From an uncultured Ligilactobacillus sp. (GTDB lineage Bacteria; Bacillota; Bacilli; Lactobacillales; Lactobacillaceae): 30,314 bases of DNA. Made by a program: the position numbers and the translations under genes. Of this stretch, positions 7,954 through 17,033 are shown one piece after another; positions within the stretch are counted from its first letter, which is position 1; every line of letters starts with the position of its first letter. The notes beneath the pieces were generated by a model. It searched no databases. It saw only the letters and a list, made by a program, of their open reading frames with translations, and had not been told where the DNA came from. The DNA lies in contig CAKPZY010000023.1 in assembly GCA_934215475.1 (NCBI GenBank), positions 1 through 30,314 of the forward strand, in the 5' to 3' direction.

Positions 7954-9309
7954 TTAACCTGTATGTCTCCAATCAGGGTCCATCAAGATTCGAGCCACTA
8001 TCAAACCGAGCGGCAAGAACAAGACGATCAATGTCGCATTAATGAACCACTGTGCACCACCAGCAATAGTACCGACGCCAATATAATACATTGCCCGGTA
8101 CATGTATAATCCAGGTACCATGATAACGATGGACGGAACTGTCAGCGAGATCCGCGGATAACCTAAACGCTTGTGAACCAGTGAAGCCAACAGCCCAGCT
8201 GTTAAAGCTCCAATGAAAGCTGCGGCTGCGGGCGGCATGGAAGTCAGATCAACTAACTCCAGGCGCAATGTATTAGCGATTGCACCTATCATGCCGGCCG
8301 TTGCTGCCATCTTTTTCGGACTATTAAACATCACTGAGAAACCGAAGACTCCGCAGAAACTGGCTGGCAAACGCAGCAGCATTAAGGCTAACGGGCTTAA
8401 TCCAAGAGGGATAAACGTATCAGGCCGTAAATCACTGGCTAATGCTACGATCCAACCGACCAGAGTGGCTACCACGATGATGGTCACTGCATTGACGACT
8501 CGTTCAATCCCGGAACGCATATCTGATTTAGCAATATCTAGACCACTAGTTATGAAAGGAAATCCTGGAATGGCAAACAACATTGAGCCAATGTAACCTG
8601 CCTCATGACCAACATTGATGTTAAAAGACAGTTCCAGTCCGCGAGAGATAAGCAGGTAAGTCAAGCATGCGATACCTACACCTGCACTCAGACCGGCAAA
8701 GAGCGTCATATGCCTCCGGTTTAAAGTAGCGCGGGTCCAATTGCCCAGACCGGCACCAAAGAAACTGCATAACATTTCGATTGGACCCCCGCCTAGTAGA
8801 AAAACGAAGGCGCTGCAAGCAACAGCGGCAGCTAAGCCTAATAATAAAGGTGTGTAATTGGTCTTTTTTTTGCTGATTTTATCCAGCATATGGTGGACTT
8901 CTTTAATGCTGATGAAAGCACCTTCGACTTCAAAAACAGTCACAAAGTTTTCCATTTCGGCAAGTTTGTCGGTATTAACGCCGCTGGAAGCTAAAGACAA
9001 AGAATTAGTCACACTGTTATGTTCATCAAAACAGGTGTATTCCACTGTCACCAAACCGATATCGGCAGAACAGGTAACCTTAAGAAGCCGCGCGATAGTG
9101 TTCATGGAATCGCGGACTCGCCAGGCTCCGGTGCCGCAGGATAACATAATGATCCCTACACGTCCGATAATAGTTGCTTTTTCACTTAGAGATGCTTTGA
9201 TCGCCGGAGTGGTGCTGTGGTCGCCAATTACTTTGGCCCATGGTATTTCCATATGATTTTTATTTGAAAGGTGAATCGTTCGTTTTGTGAGATCGCTCTT
9301 CTCAGTCAT
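7954..9309 (-). CDS. Threonine/serine exporter family (ThrE-type) membrane protein
   Basis: This 451-residue protein combines the two parts of the ThrE family in one chain: an N-terminal soluble domain (about 1-150, DUF1212 type, with GAWRVRDSM and repeated beta strands) and a C-terminal block of about ten membrane helices (about 155-448). ThrE of Corynebacterium exports L-threonine and L-serine; homologues in lactobacilli are usually only annotated by family, so the substrate is inferred. The start ATG (9307-9309, complement) follows GGAGG at 9317-9321 by seven bases. The gene is divergent from the ClC gene and has its own terminator. Confidence 0.85.
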   Translation of the reverse strand: MTEKSDLTKRTIHLSNKNHMEIPWAKVIGDHSTTPAIKASLSEKATIIGRVGIIMLSCGTGAWRVRDSMNTIARLLKVTCSADIGLVTVEYTCFDEHNSVTNSLSLASSGVNTDKLAEMENFVTVFEVEGAFISIKEVHHMLDKISKKKTNYTPLLLGLAAAVACSAFVFLLGGGPIEMLCSFFGAGLGNWTRATLNRRHMTLFAGLSAGVGIACLTYLLISRGLELSFNINVGHEAGYIGSMLFAIPGFPFITSGLDIAKSDMRSGIERVVNAVTIIVVATLVGWIVALASDLRPDTFIPLGLSPLALMLLRLPASFCGVFGFSVMFNSPKKMAATAGMIGAIANTLRLELVDLTSMPPAAAAFIGALTAGLLASLVHKRLGYPRISLTVPSIVIMVPGLYMYRAMYYIGVGTIAGGAQWFINATLIVLFLPLGLIVARILMDPDWRHTG

Positions 9310-9431
9310 TATTGATCCTCCACTGAGCGTTTAATGTCTTGCAGAAAATAAAGCCAGTCTGCATTTTGTGAGTCAGCATACTTTAATGCAAACACTGGAC
9401 GGATTTTTGCTGCTAATTTTCAACGGTTTTC

Positions 9432-9440
9432 ATTATAACA
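9432..9440 (-). promoter_or_regulatory. Extended -10 promoter of the ThrE-type gene
   Basis: On the - strand the sequence reads TGTTATAAT, an extended -10 element with a perfect TATAAT at 9432-9437. It is about 120 bases upstream of the start codon. No clear -35 box is needed for this class and none was found. Confidence 0.5.
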
Positions 9441-9615
9441 CATGAAAACTCGAAAAACATTTTGCAAAATTTAAATCATCAGACAGGTCTTTTTGTTATC
9501 TGATATAGGACGGCTTATAATAAATAATAATAAATGATTTTTAAAAAATTTCCTGAAATTTGTAAATTCATGCTGATGAATTTTGAAAATGATGACAGGC
9601 TGTACGGAGGTTTCC

Positions 9616-11178
9616 ATGAGACGAGAAAGGAAAAAAATAAATATCAATTCAGCACACCTATCTTACATATTAAAGGGCGTCTTGATCGGAATTATGACAG
9701 GTGCTGTGGTTGGTGCTTTTCGGTGGTTGATCGAAAAATCTTTAGGCTATTGGCGCCTGGCCTATCATTTAGCCGTTCAGCAACCTCTGTATTTAGGTAT
9801 GATCGTGCTTGTTTTGCTAGTCATTGGACTAGTGACAGCAAAAATGGTGTCACAGCAGCCGCATATTTCCGGCTCAGGTATCCCTGAGATAGAAGGTCAG
9901 TTAGCTGGTCAATTTGAATTCAAATGGTGGGCCATTTTGTGGCGGAAGTTTGCGGGCGGTGTTCTGGCGATCGGTGCTGGATTATTTTTGGGGCGCGAAG
10001 GTCCCTCGATCCAGCTAGGTGGCGCGCTTGGTCAAGGCTTAGCAGGTTTTACAGAAAAGTCTGAACGTGGGCAGCGCGTTTTGATTGCTAGTGGTGCAGC
10101 TGCAGGCTTGTCAGCTGCTTTTAATGCGCCGATCGCGGGAACGTTATTTATCTTGGAGGAGGTTTACCATAATTTTTCGCCTCTGGTATGGATGGGTGCT
10201 CTTTCAGCATCAATTGCTTCAGACGTGGTCTCTATGAATGTTTTTGGACTGACCACGGTATTGCATGTCGGCACTGTTCCGGGACTACCGCTGAGGTATT
10301 ACTGGAATTTGCTATTTCTGGGCATCATTTTAGGAATCCTCGGGTATTTCTATCAACGAATTTTATTAAAAAGTTCAGTCTGGTACCAACAGATATTTGG
10401 CAGGATCCCTCGTTCCTTACACGGCCTGATCCCGTTGATGTTAGTGATTCCACTGGGGTATTTTTACCCGGCGATCCTTGGTGGCGGTAATTCTATTATT
10501 ATCGAAATGCCGCATATTGCGCCGCAGTTGTCAGCTTTATTACTCCTTTTCGTCTTGCGTTTTGTTTTTTCGATGGTTTCATACGGGTCTGGCCTACCAG
10601 GCGGCATTTTCTTGCCTATTTTGACATTAGGTGCGGTTATTGGAATGTTTTACGGTGCTGCTGTGCATCAATTCGGCTTTCTGCCGTCCAAATATCTGGT
10701 AGATTTCCTTGTTTTTGCCATGGCTGGTTATTTCGCAGGTATCGGGAAGGCTCCTTTTACTGCGATCTTATTGGTTACGGAAATGGTCGGGTCCCTAGAG
10801 CACTTGGTACCATTGGCCTTGACTTCACTTGTAGCCTATATTGTTGTTGATTTAATGGGCGGTGCCCCAATTTACGAATCTCTTTTAGATAGAATGACAG
10901 TCAGTCGCAAACTTCATATCCTCAGCGGCAAAAATGACCAGCTTGAATTGCCTGTTTTTGATGACAGTAGATTCGTGGGTCAACAGGTTCGCGACATTAA
11001 ATGGCCAAAAAACACGCTGTTAGTTGGGATCAGAAGAGGAGAAAAAACTACCATTCCAAATGGAGACACCTTGATCAATGCGGGCGATACCTTGCTTGTT
11101 TTGACGGATTCTAATTTTAGGTCGGATGTGCGTGAACAATTGGAGAAATTAAATGAACCGCTTGAAAACGGGGGATGA
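9616..11178 (+). CDS. ClC-type H+/Cl- antiporter with C-terminal RCK-C domain
   Basis: A 520-residue chloride channel-family transporter. The three chloride-binding signatures are present: GSGIPE (86-91), GREGP (126-130, gating Glu128) and GGIFLP (329-334). Glu182 in FILEEV corresponds to the proton glutamate of E. coli ClC-ec1, so a proton-coupled antiporter, not a channel, is expected. The last about 80 residues form a TrkA-C/RCK-C domain (LELPVFDDS to LLVLTDS), a regulatory module common in Gram-positive ClC proteins. The likely role is acid or ion stress tolerance. An upstream in-frame ATG at 9583 exists, but CGGAGG at 9605-9610 places the start at 9616. Confidence 0.92.
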   Translation: MRRERKKININSAHLSYILKGVLIGIMTGAVVGAFRWLIEKSLGYWRLAYHLAVQQPLYLGMIVLVLLVIGLVTAKMVSQQPHISGSGIPEIEGQLAGQFEFKWWAILWRKFAGGVLAIGAGLFLGREGPSIQLGGALGQGLAGFTEKSERGQRVLIASGAAAGLSAAFNAPIAGTLFILEEVYHNFSPLVWMGALSASIASDVVSMNVFGLTTVLHVGTVPGLPLRYYWNLLFLGIILGILGYFYQRILLKSSVWYQQIFGRIPRSLHGLIPLMLVIPLGYFYPAILGGGNSIIIEMPHIAPQLSALLLLFVLRFVFSMVSYGSGLPGGIFLPILTLGAVIGMFYGAAVHQFGFLPSKYLVDFLVFAMAGYFAGIGKAPFTAILLVTEMVGSLEHLVPLALTSLVAYIVVDLMGGAPIYESLLDRMTVSRKLHILSGKNDQLELPVFDDSRFVGQQVRDIKWPKNTLLVGIRRGEKTTIPNGDTLINAGDTLLVLTDSNFRSDVREQLEKLNEPLENGG

Positions 11179-11303
11179 TACTTGCTTAGTAGGCAAGGGA
11201 GCGACTTATTTAAGTTCTGCCATATGAGACTCTACCATGGTTTGAAAATGGGAACTTGGTTAAATAATAATTCACTGAAACTAAAATGGAAGTAGGTATA
11301 ATT

Positions 11304-12488
11304 ATGCCTGAGAAAAGAGAGCAACAGAATTTTATTTCGTTAAACACGGCCTTGCGCCTGATCGAAGCTGATACTGCTTTTCAGATGCAGCAGATCTTAA
11401 ATCATAGGCCCACGGATAAACATACTTTTGTGCTGTATTCGTTGCCCGGAATCGGTAAAACACAAGGGATCCGTGAAATGGTTCAAGATGCAAAACATTT
11501 GTGTGTTATCGATATCAACGCTGAATTTGGCGGTTCACTTTCCATGCCTATCTCACATGTTGATGAAAAGGCGCAAACAGCCCAAGTCTTGCACGCTTTA
11601 AATGCTGGAATTAGGCAACTCAGAGACCATGCACTCAGTGACCCGAAAACGCCACATTTCCTTTTCTTAGACGAGTTTAACCGGGGCGACGAGTTTATGA
11701 AGCAAACGATCATGCAGTTATTGTTGGAGAATCGTTTGCCTGGGAACACTTTACCTGAAAATGTCTTCATAGTAGGTGCGGGTAATACCGCTGAAAATAT
11801 TTTTTCGGATGAAGAAATGGTAGAAAACGATGTGAATGAATTGGATACAGCTACCAGGGACCGAATCAATCCGCTGTTTATCCAGTTAGAACCACAAGAA
11901 TGGCTTGATTGGGCGTATACGAATGAGGTTGCGCCGGAAGTCGTTGATTTTATCGGCAGCAAGTCCTATAACGAGCAAAAAGAACTGCTGTATCAGCCTT
12001 CAAAAAGTACTGACGGTACAGGGGCAACTCCGCGGTCATGGACACGATTATCTAGCTTTTTAGCGGATCCGGCCATTAAAAATGATCCGGTCTTATTGCG
12101 GGCGGCCGTTTTTTCGATGATCGGCAATGATTGCGGAAACCGCTTTTTAACTTATCTAACCACGGGACATCCACTGGACATCTTCGCTTTGTTACAACAC
12201 CCTGATAATAAAAAATTTGCTGAACTTTCGACTGGGAGGAAGATGGCCTTTTTCAGCTCTGCCTTGCGCCCGGTAGAACAAGATCTCACTAGTGAGGACA
12301 GTCGGGGATATGCCCAGGTTTTTCTGGACTATCTTCAGACCAAAGATCAAACCGCAGTGGCGAGATTCATTCACACGCAAGTCGAAACGGGAGTATTGGG
12401 TCAGAGGTATCCGCATACTAACGTCTATCTGCGCCAGGATCCTGCATTCATGCGGCTGATAATGGAAATGTCAGTCAACAATATTTAA
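11304..12488 (+). CDS. MoxR/CbbQ-like AAA+ ATPase
   Basis: A 394-residue AAA_5-type ATPase. Walker A is in SLPGIGKT (Lys52, Thr53), Walker B is FLFLDEFNR (Asp123, Glu124), sensor 1 is GAGNT (Asn161), and TATRDRINPLF carries a likely arginine finger region. MoxR-type ATPases (RavA, CbbQ, NorQ, GvpN) remodel a client with help from a VWA-domain partner, and the next gene is such a partner. The C-terminal part (about 230-394) is helical and not recognised. An in-frame ATG at 11286 lacks a ribosome binding site; AAGTAGGT just before 11304 favours the later start. Spacing to the next gene is about 46 bases, so the three genes look like one operon. Confidence 0.85.
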   Translation: MPEKREQQNFISLNTALRLIEADTAFQMQQILNHRPTDKHTFVLYSLPGIGKTQGIREMVQDAKHLCVIDINAEFGGSLSMPISHVDEKAQTAQVLHALNAGIRQLRDHALSDPKTPHFLFLDEFNRGDEFMKQTIMQLLLENRLPGNTLPENVFIVGAGNTAENIFSDEEMVENDVNELDTATRDRINPLFIQLEPQEWLDWAYTNEVAPEVVDFIGSKSYNEQKELLYQPSKSTDGTGATPRSWTRLSSFLADPAIKNDPVLLRAAVFSMIGNDCGNRFLTYLTTGHPLDIFALLQHPDNKKFAELSTGRKMAFFSSALRPVEQDLTSEDSRGYAQVFLDYLQTKDQTAVARFIHTQVETGVLGQRYPHTNVYLRQDPAFMRLIMEMSVNNI

Positions 12489-12534
12489 AGGAGCCGGCTA
12501 AATTCAATTTCTCAAAAGAAAAGGGGTGAGCGCC

Positions 12535-14730
12535 ATGCAGCTCAGGTCAAAGGAAGAAGCAACTATTTATTTTGACAGTATCTTTCCCCAGTATGTAAAA
12601 AATGCTTCGTATCAGCGGGCAGCCGTAACTAGTGCTCATGCCATTTTTACTCAAAATGAACTAAAGATCTTGAGAAACAAGTATTCGTTAAATTTGCTGG
12701 ATCCACGGATCTTAAAAATCGACGGCCAACATTATTTTAAAGAAAATGGATTCCAAGAAAAATTTGCTGATTTCTGTCAGCGTACTAGTGAGCAGCGGGC
12801 TAGATTACAGCAGGCTTCTACCGCTGGGAGATATTTACAAAGGGTTCGACGCTCATTAAAAGGCGTGGCAAGTACAGAACAAATCAAACATTCTGGAGCG
12901 ATCGCTACTCTCGACGATGTTTTGGCCGACCCATTCGAACCGCGGGTCTGGGAGTCTTATTTCAGTGCTCTTCCGCTTTTGGTTCAAAATGACCCAATGG
13001 TCGAGACAGGTAAAATCACACCAGAACTGAATATTCTGGCAGCACTGACACCGGTTTACGCCGAAACGCCCCAATTTGCCCGAGGTTGCGCTGTATCGCT
13101 GCTTGGACCAGAGCAATTATTTGAAAAACAAGTTTTTTATTCTTCTGAACGTTCAGTTGGTGACAATTATCTTTTTTATTCTCCAAGCAGACTTTTAGCA
13201 TTATGTCTGGCTTATTTTTCCAATGATACTTCAGCTGCCAAAAGAAATATTGAACACGCACTGTTGACATTGTTGCTACAGGAAGCACGACATGTCCTGC
13301 GGGGCGACCTTTTGTCCCAACCAGGATACTTTCCCGGTTCGCCAAATAAAAATCAGCAGGCAGCAGCCTTTTTTGCTGATCATCCTGCTGCCACAGTTTT
13401 GGGCTTTCCAGTAGCAGGCAGCGGTGAGTTAGATGATATTTTAGCAGATTTTAATATAAACACTTCATTGTTGCATGATCTGGGTCCAGGGACTGCGTTT
13501 GGCGGTTCTGAGGCCTTGTGCTGCACTCAGGTGTGCGCCAGAAATATAGCAACACGAGTGGACCTGGATTCATTGAATGCGGCTCTTTCTCAGCCAGAAT
13601 TTGCGAAAGAAAAGAGTCAACTAAAAGACGCGGGCTATCAAAGAAGTGACACTTTTCTGAGTTCTAATTCAAGGCTGCTTTTGCAGCAAAAATCGTGGCT
13701 GTTTGCCATGCTGCAAAAGATGTACACCGCATGGTATAAGCCTGACCTCCCCCCACGTGTTCAAAAACTTGATAAAAAGACAGAAAATGGTAAAAGGGCT
13801 GTCAATGAAAACAGCGGCCAGCAACGGCAACAAAATAACTCTGGAGAACAAAACCCAACTCCAGGCGGAGGGGGAAAGGTCGGTCTAAATGGTGGAGACA
13901 TTTTTGAGCTTAATCAGCGGTACTTTGACGATTTAGGTAAAGCAGGAGAAAGCACCAAACAAAATCAGGCCGATCAAATGATCAGAAAATTGTTATCCAT
14001 GGTCAATGAGGCTTTAAGAGAGGCACAGGTCGAATTTCCACAGATCGATTATTCTAAGTATGGCGGACAATTAAAACAGTTGAAATTCCGTTTTACCAAA
14101 GCTCGTCCATTGCCCCCGCTACGGCTGAAATTGCGACAGGTTCGGAAAGATTTAGCCTCGGCAAACAAAGTTGAATGGTACCGGCGGCATTATGCTTTTC
14201 CAGAAAGATTAGATATGGCTCATATTAGTCACAAGAAAAATTATAGTACTGATGTTTGCTGCTACTTGGATGTATCAGGTTCGATCTCGTCGCTCCAATT
14301 ATCCCAGGTGTTGTCGGTGATCAAACAGACCGTGGCTGAAGACCGGACGTTAACAGTCCGCTTGTTTGCGAGCGATTTGGGCGAGCCAATTCACTTTGGG
14401 GCGGGCAAGAAGGTTTTTAACCGTGATTTCAGCAGACTTAAAAGGCAGCTAGAGCACTTTCCCAGCAGCGGGACAGACCTGCAGCCCGTTTTTGGAGATA
14501 TTGTTGATACACCGCAGACTTTGCATATTATTATCAGCGACTTTTGTTTTGACAGTTCTGACTTGGTCAGCTATCAGCAAAAAATCAAACAAAAGAAAAT
14601 TATTTTCATTAATTTGTATAGTAAAGGTGAGCAAAGACACTATAATAATCAAATGCCTTTAATTGAGCGGTTGGCCAAGCAAAACCCCACGGAAATGAGG
14701 ATCTTAGCTCTCAAGGATTACACACTTTAA
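12535..14730 (+). CDS. Large protein with C-terminal VWA domain, partner of the MoxR-like ATPase
   Basis: A 731-residue protein whose C-terminal 170 residues form a VWA domain with a complete metal-ion site: DVSGS (Asp579, Ser581, Ser583), Thr647 and Asp669. The N-terminal about 400 residues are not recognised. A low-complexity linker rich in Asn, Gln and Gly (about 420-455) leads to a basic segment and the VWA domain. This layout resembles CbbO and NorD, which work with CbbQ and NorQ ATPases to insert or activate metal enzymes, but overall similarity is too weak to assign a client. AAGGGG at 12521-12526 precedes the ATG at 12535; an in-frame GTG at 12526 lies inside that site and is less likely. 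Confidence 0.85.
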   Translation: MQLRSKEEATIYFDSIFPQYVKNASYQRAAVTSAHAIFTQNELKILRNKYSLNLLDPRILKIDGQHYFKENGFQEKFADFCQRTSEQRARLQQASTAGRYLQRVRRSLKGVASTEQIKHSGAIATLDDVLADPFEPRVWESYFSALPLLVQNDPMVETGKITPELNILAALTPVYAETPQFARGCAVSLLGPEQLFEKQVFYSSERSVGDNYLFYSPSRLLALCLAYFSNDTSAAKRNIEHALLTLLLQEARHVLRGDLLSQPGYFPGSPNKNQQAAAFFADHPAATVLGFPVAGSGELDDILADFNINTSLLHDLGPGTAFGGSEALCCTQVCARNIATRVDLDSLNAALSQPEFAKEKSQLKDAGYQRSDTFLSSNSRLLLQQKSWLFAMLQKMYTAWYKPDLPPRVQKLDKKTENGKRAVNENSGQQRQQNNSGEQNPTPGGGGKVGLNGGDIFELNQRYFDDLGKAGESTKQNQADQMIRKLLSMVNEALREAQVEFPQIDYSKYGGQLKQLKFRFTKARPLPPLRLKLRQVRKDLASANKVEWYRRHYAFPERLDMAHISHKKNYSTDVCCYLDVSGSISSLQLSQVLSVIKQTVAEDRTLTVRLFASDLGEPIHFGAGKKVFNRDFSRLKRQLEHFPSSGTDLQPVFGDIVDTPQTLHIIISDFCFDSSDLVSYQQKIKQKKIIFINLYSKGEQRHYNNQMPLIERLAKQNPTEMRILALKDYTL

Positions 14731-14745
14731 AGGTGAGGTGGGTTC

Positions 14746-15471
14746 ATGCCATTAAATATATTTGGACGCCAGGAGCTGTCGTGGACAAAAACGATCCGGC
14801 AAATAGATTTTATAACTCCATTGGTTACTGCTCAGAAGCGGATCTCAGATTTTGACGATTCAGCGATTTTTGCATTTATACGTCAACATGGTCTTACGTA
14901 TGCGGACCACTTTGTTTTGTCTCTATCTGCTCAAAATGAACTGCAACTGAAAAAAATAAGTGAGCAATTTGCTCCACCACAGATCCTGCTGCTGCTTAAT
15001 CAACCTAATAAGAATAATTTACAGAATAATGGCACCGCCAAACAACCTGTTACTAAACGGCAATTGCGGCCATTACAGGAACTCAGTGCAGTTGATAAGC
15101 ACATTTTTAACTTAGAACTAAATGGAATTTATCAGCAGTTATTGCACTTGAATGACTTGAGGTTCGACCAAAAAGAGCAACCTGAAACTCTGGTATTTAA
15201 TTATCGGGTTTACCCGCTGATTTATAGGTTCGTTATGGAGAAATATCACGTTCCTGATACCAGCGGGACTGATGAAAGAGCTCACCAATTTACGGCGGCG
15301 GTAAATGATATTTTTTACGCTTATCTTTGGCTTAAGATCAAACAGCTGACTAGCAAGCCTCTTTCTCCTCCGGTAAGTTCTGTGATTCGGGCACAGCACA
15401 TTAGTCGAGCTTTATCTGAGATCGATTATTTGCAATTAACGTCAGAGTATAGCGCGAAGCTGGACGAATAG
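14746..15471 (+). CDS. Unrecognised third protein of the MoxR-VWA operon
   Basis: A 241-residue soluble protein with no membrane segment or signal peptide and no family I recognise. A charged N-terminal half with a Gln/Asn-rich, Lys-rich stretch (about 85-110) is followed by a mostly helical C-terminal half rich in aromatic and Leu residues. It begins 15 bases after the VWA gene stop and is preceded by AGGTGAGGTG (14731-14740), so co-translation with the ATPase and VWA proteins is likely. It may be an adaptor or client of that pair; this rests on position only. Confidence 0.75.
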   Translation: MPLNIFGRQELSWTKTIRQIDFITPLVTAQKRISDFDDSAIFAFIRQHGLTYADHFVLSLSAQNELQLKKISEQFAPPQILLLLNQPNKNNLQNNGTAKQPVTKRQLRPLQELSAVDKHIFNLELNGIYQQLLHLNDLRFDQKEQPETLVFNYRVYPLIYRFVMEKYHVPDTSGTDERAHQFTAAVNDIFYAYLWLKIKQLTSKPLSPPVSSVIRAQHISRALSEIDYLQLTSEYSAKLDE

Positions 15472-15535
15472 CAAAGTAAGAGGAATAAATTGCTACGTGC
15501 AAAAACATTCGAAATAATCGGGCAAATTTTCGCAT

Positions 15536-15563
15536 AATCTGTTACACTGATTGTTAACAGATT
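15536..15563. repeat. Inverted repeat before the small acidic protein gene
   Basis: Nine-base arms AATCTGTTA and TAACAGATT (15536-15544 and 15555-15563) surround a 10-base spacer. There is no T run, so it is more like an operator than a terminator. It lies about 45 bases upstream of the next start codon. Confidence 0.45.
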
Positions 15564-15606
15564 AAAATACCTTACAAAATTTTCGGGTAGGGAAGGATTG
15601 ACCATA

Positions 15607-15885
15607 ATGAAACCCAATTACGAAGATGACTTAGACGGGTATCGCTTACTGGCAGAGTTTCCAGATTATGATCTTTACGTCAACAATGATAATTCTGTGA
15701 TCCAACGTTTCAATGAGGGGATCGCCAATAGCTGGCAGGAATTTGATCTGAATTTTTCATTTGACGAGCAAGACATGAATACCTTCAAGAAGGCCATTGC
15801 TTTATACCAAGAGAGTGATCCGCTCCAAGCACAAAAAATCAAAAAAGAGATCGAAGTTAAACTGTTAGGTGAAGTTGATGGGTGA
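15607..15885 (+). CDS. Small acidic protein of unknown function
   Basis: A 92-residue, strongly acidic, soluble protein with no Cys and no recognised domain. The N-terminal half looks like beta structure with many Asp and Asn residues (DYDLYVNND), the C-terminal half is helical and charged. GGAAGGA at 15591-15597 selects the ATG at 15607; an in-frame TTG at 15598 sits directly after that site and is unlikely to be used. It has a terminator right behind it. Function is unknown; any link to the upstream MoxR-VWA operon is only proximity. Confidence 0.7.
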   Translation: MKPNYEDDLDGYRLLAEFPDYDLYVNNDNSVIQRFNEGIANSWQEFDLNFSFDEQDMNTFKKAIALYQESDPLQAQKIKKEIEVKLLGEVDG

Positions 15886-15930
15886 TCTCCTTCTTTGATG
15901 CATCATTAAATTAAAAGATATAGTTATTTT

Positions 15931-15961
15931 AAAGGGCTGCCATTTGTGGAGCCTTTTTTTA
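15931..15961 (+). terminator. Rho-independent terminator
   Basis: A short GC-rich stem (15935-15942 with 15947-15953, one bulged G at 15939), extended by A-T pairs, runs into seven Ts. It closes the small acidic protein gene. Confidence 0.8.
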
Positions 15962-16071
15962 GTGAGAAGCAAGTGGTTATTTTGGTTGCTGTGTTGCAAA
16001 ACGTGGTATATTAGCGGTGAAAGTGTTTGTGAGTAAAAATGGTCTTCAATAATTTTTGGCCCGTCTTAAAA

Positions 16072-16135
16072 TTTACTTGCTTTTAGTAAGTAAAGTGATA
16101 ATATATAGTTATTGACAATTTAGTTACTTTTTGTA
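16072..16135 (+). promoter_or_regulatory. Promoter and paired operators of the FMN reductase gene
   Basis: TTGCTT (16077-16082) and an extended -10 TGATAATAT (16096-16104) make a likely promoter. An inverted repeat with arms TTTACTT and AAGTAAA (16072-16078 and 16088-16094) overlaps the -35 box. A second, shorter palindrome TTAC-TTTTT-GTAA lies at 16123-16135. The two share the TTAC/GTAA half-site theme, as in sites for MarR- or HxlR-type redox repressors. No regulator gene is adjacent. Confidence 0.45.
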
Positions 16136-16157
16136 AGGAAAAGGAGATAAGATAGTT

Positions 16158-16706
16158 ATGGCAAAATATGGAGTGATCGTTGGTTCAATTCGCAAAAATT
16201 CTTATTCAGAAGGGGTTGCAAAGGCAATTGTTGCTGGTTTACCAGAGGGCTCAGAAGTTAATTTTTTAAACATTGCTGACCTTCCTTTATACAACCAGGA
16301 CCTTGATGAAGATTCACCTGCTGTTTACGAAGAATTCCGCAATGCAGTGAAAGATCAAGATGCGTTTATCTTTGTAACTCCGGAACACAACCGTAATGTT
16401 CCAGCAGCTTTAAAAAATGCTTTGGATGTTGCTTCACGTCCGTGGGGTCAAAGCGTTTGGGGCGGCAAGCCGGCATTGGTTGCTTCTCAATCGATTTCAG
16501 GAATTGCAGGAGTATTGGCACACCATTCATTGCGTCAGTCATTAGTTTTCTTGGATATGCCGACAATGCAGCAGCCGGAATTATACATCGGCAACACTGC
16601 GGATCTAGCTGACGATCAAGGCAACATTACGAATGAAGGAACAAAAGAATTCCTGGCCGGTGCAGGCAAGTCTTTCAGCGAATTTGCTGCGAAGTTCATT
16701 GATTAA
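16158..16706 (+). CDS. NADPH-dependent FMN reductase (flavodoxin-fold)
   Basis: A 182-residue cytosolic flavoprotein of the NADPH-dependent FMN reductase family, which includes quinone and azo-dye reductases. The flavin phosphate loop GSIRKNS is at 9-15 and the second signature TPEHNRNVPAALKNALD at 74-90. Such enzymes reduce quinones, free flavin or other acceptors with two electrons and are often induced by electrophiles. AAGGAG (16141-16146) precedes the ATG by about 11 bases. The inverted repeats over the promoter fit inducible expression. It is monocistronic, bounded by terminators on both sides. The physiological substrate cannot be assigned. Confidence 0.9.
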   Translation: MAKYGVIVGSIRKNSYSEGVAKAIVAGLPEGSEVNFLNIADLPLYNQDLDEDSPAVYEEFRNAVKDQDAFIFVTPEHNRNVPAALKNALDVASRPWGQSVWGGKPALVASQSISGIAGVLAHHSLRQSLVFLDMPTMQQPELYIGNTADLADDQGNITNEGTKEFLAGAGKSFSEFAAKFID

Positions 16707-16741
16707 CATTATCCCTGGACATTTTTAACATTTGAAACATT

Positions 16742-16777
16742 GCCTTTCTGCTATATTTTAGTCAGGAAGGCTTTTTG
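16742..16777 (+). terminator. Terminator of the FMN reductase gene
   Basis: A 9-bp stem (GCCTTTCTG at 16742-16750 with CAGGAAGGC at 16763-16771, one G-T pair) with a 12-base loop is followed by five Ts. Confidence 0.85.
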
Positions 16778-16903
16778 TGTTTGCTAAATAAGGCGACTTT
16801 TTGTAATAAACTTGAGGCTTACGATAATGCTAGATGGTTGCCAATGTTATACAATACGGACAGCAAGACTTTTATTATATAGGCTCTGTTGTTTTGAGAT
16901 ACA

Positions 16904-16933
16904 TTAACAAAGCAGACTATTAGTAGTTATACT
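16904..16933 (+). promoter_or_regulatory. Probable gntP promoter
   Basis: TTAACA (16904-16909) and TATACT (16928-16933) are each one base from consensus and 18 bases apart. A leader of about 95 bases follows before the gluconate permease start; no clear operator was found in it. Confidence 0.5.
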
Positions 16934-17033
16934 GTGAGGACAGTTAGGGTGCCAACAATATTTCACGTCGGGGAAGCTGGGCACTGACACGGCAGCGAAA
17001 AACTTGGTAGAGAAAAGGGAGGAATTTTTTGTC

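Noticed and set aside
11483..11962. A 159-residue - strand frame inside the ATPase gene
   Set aside because: The + strand frame contains intact Walker A, Walker B and sensor motifs; the opposite frame is low-complexity Ser-rich.
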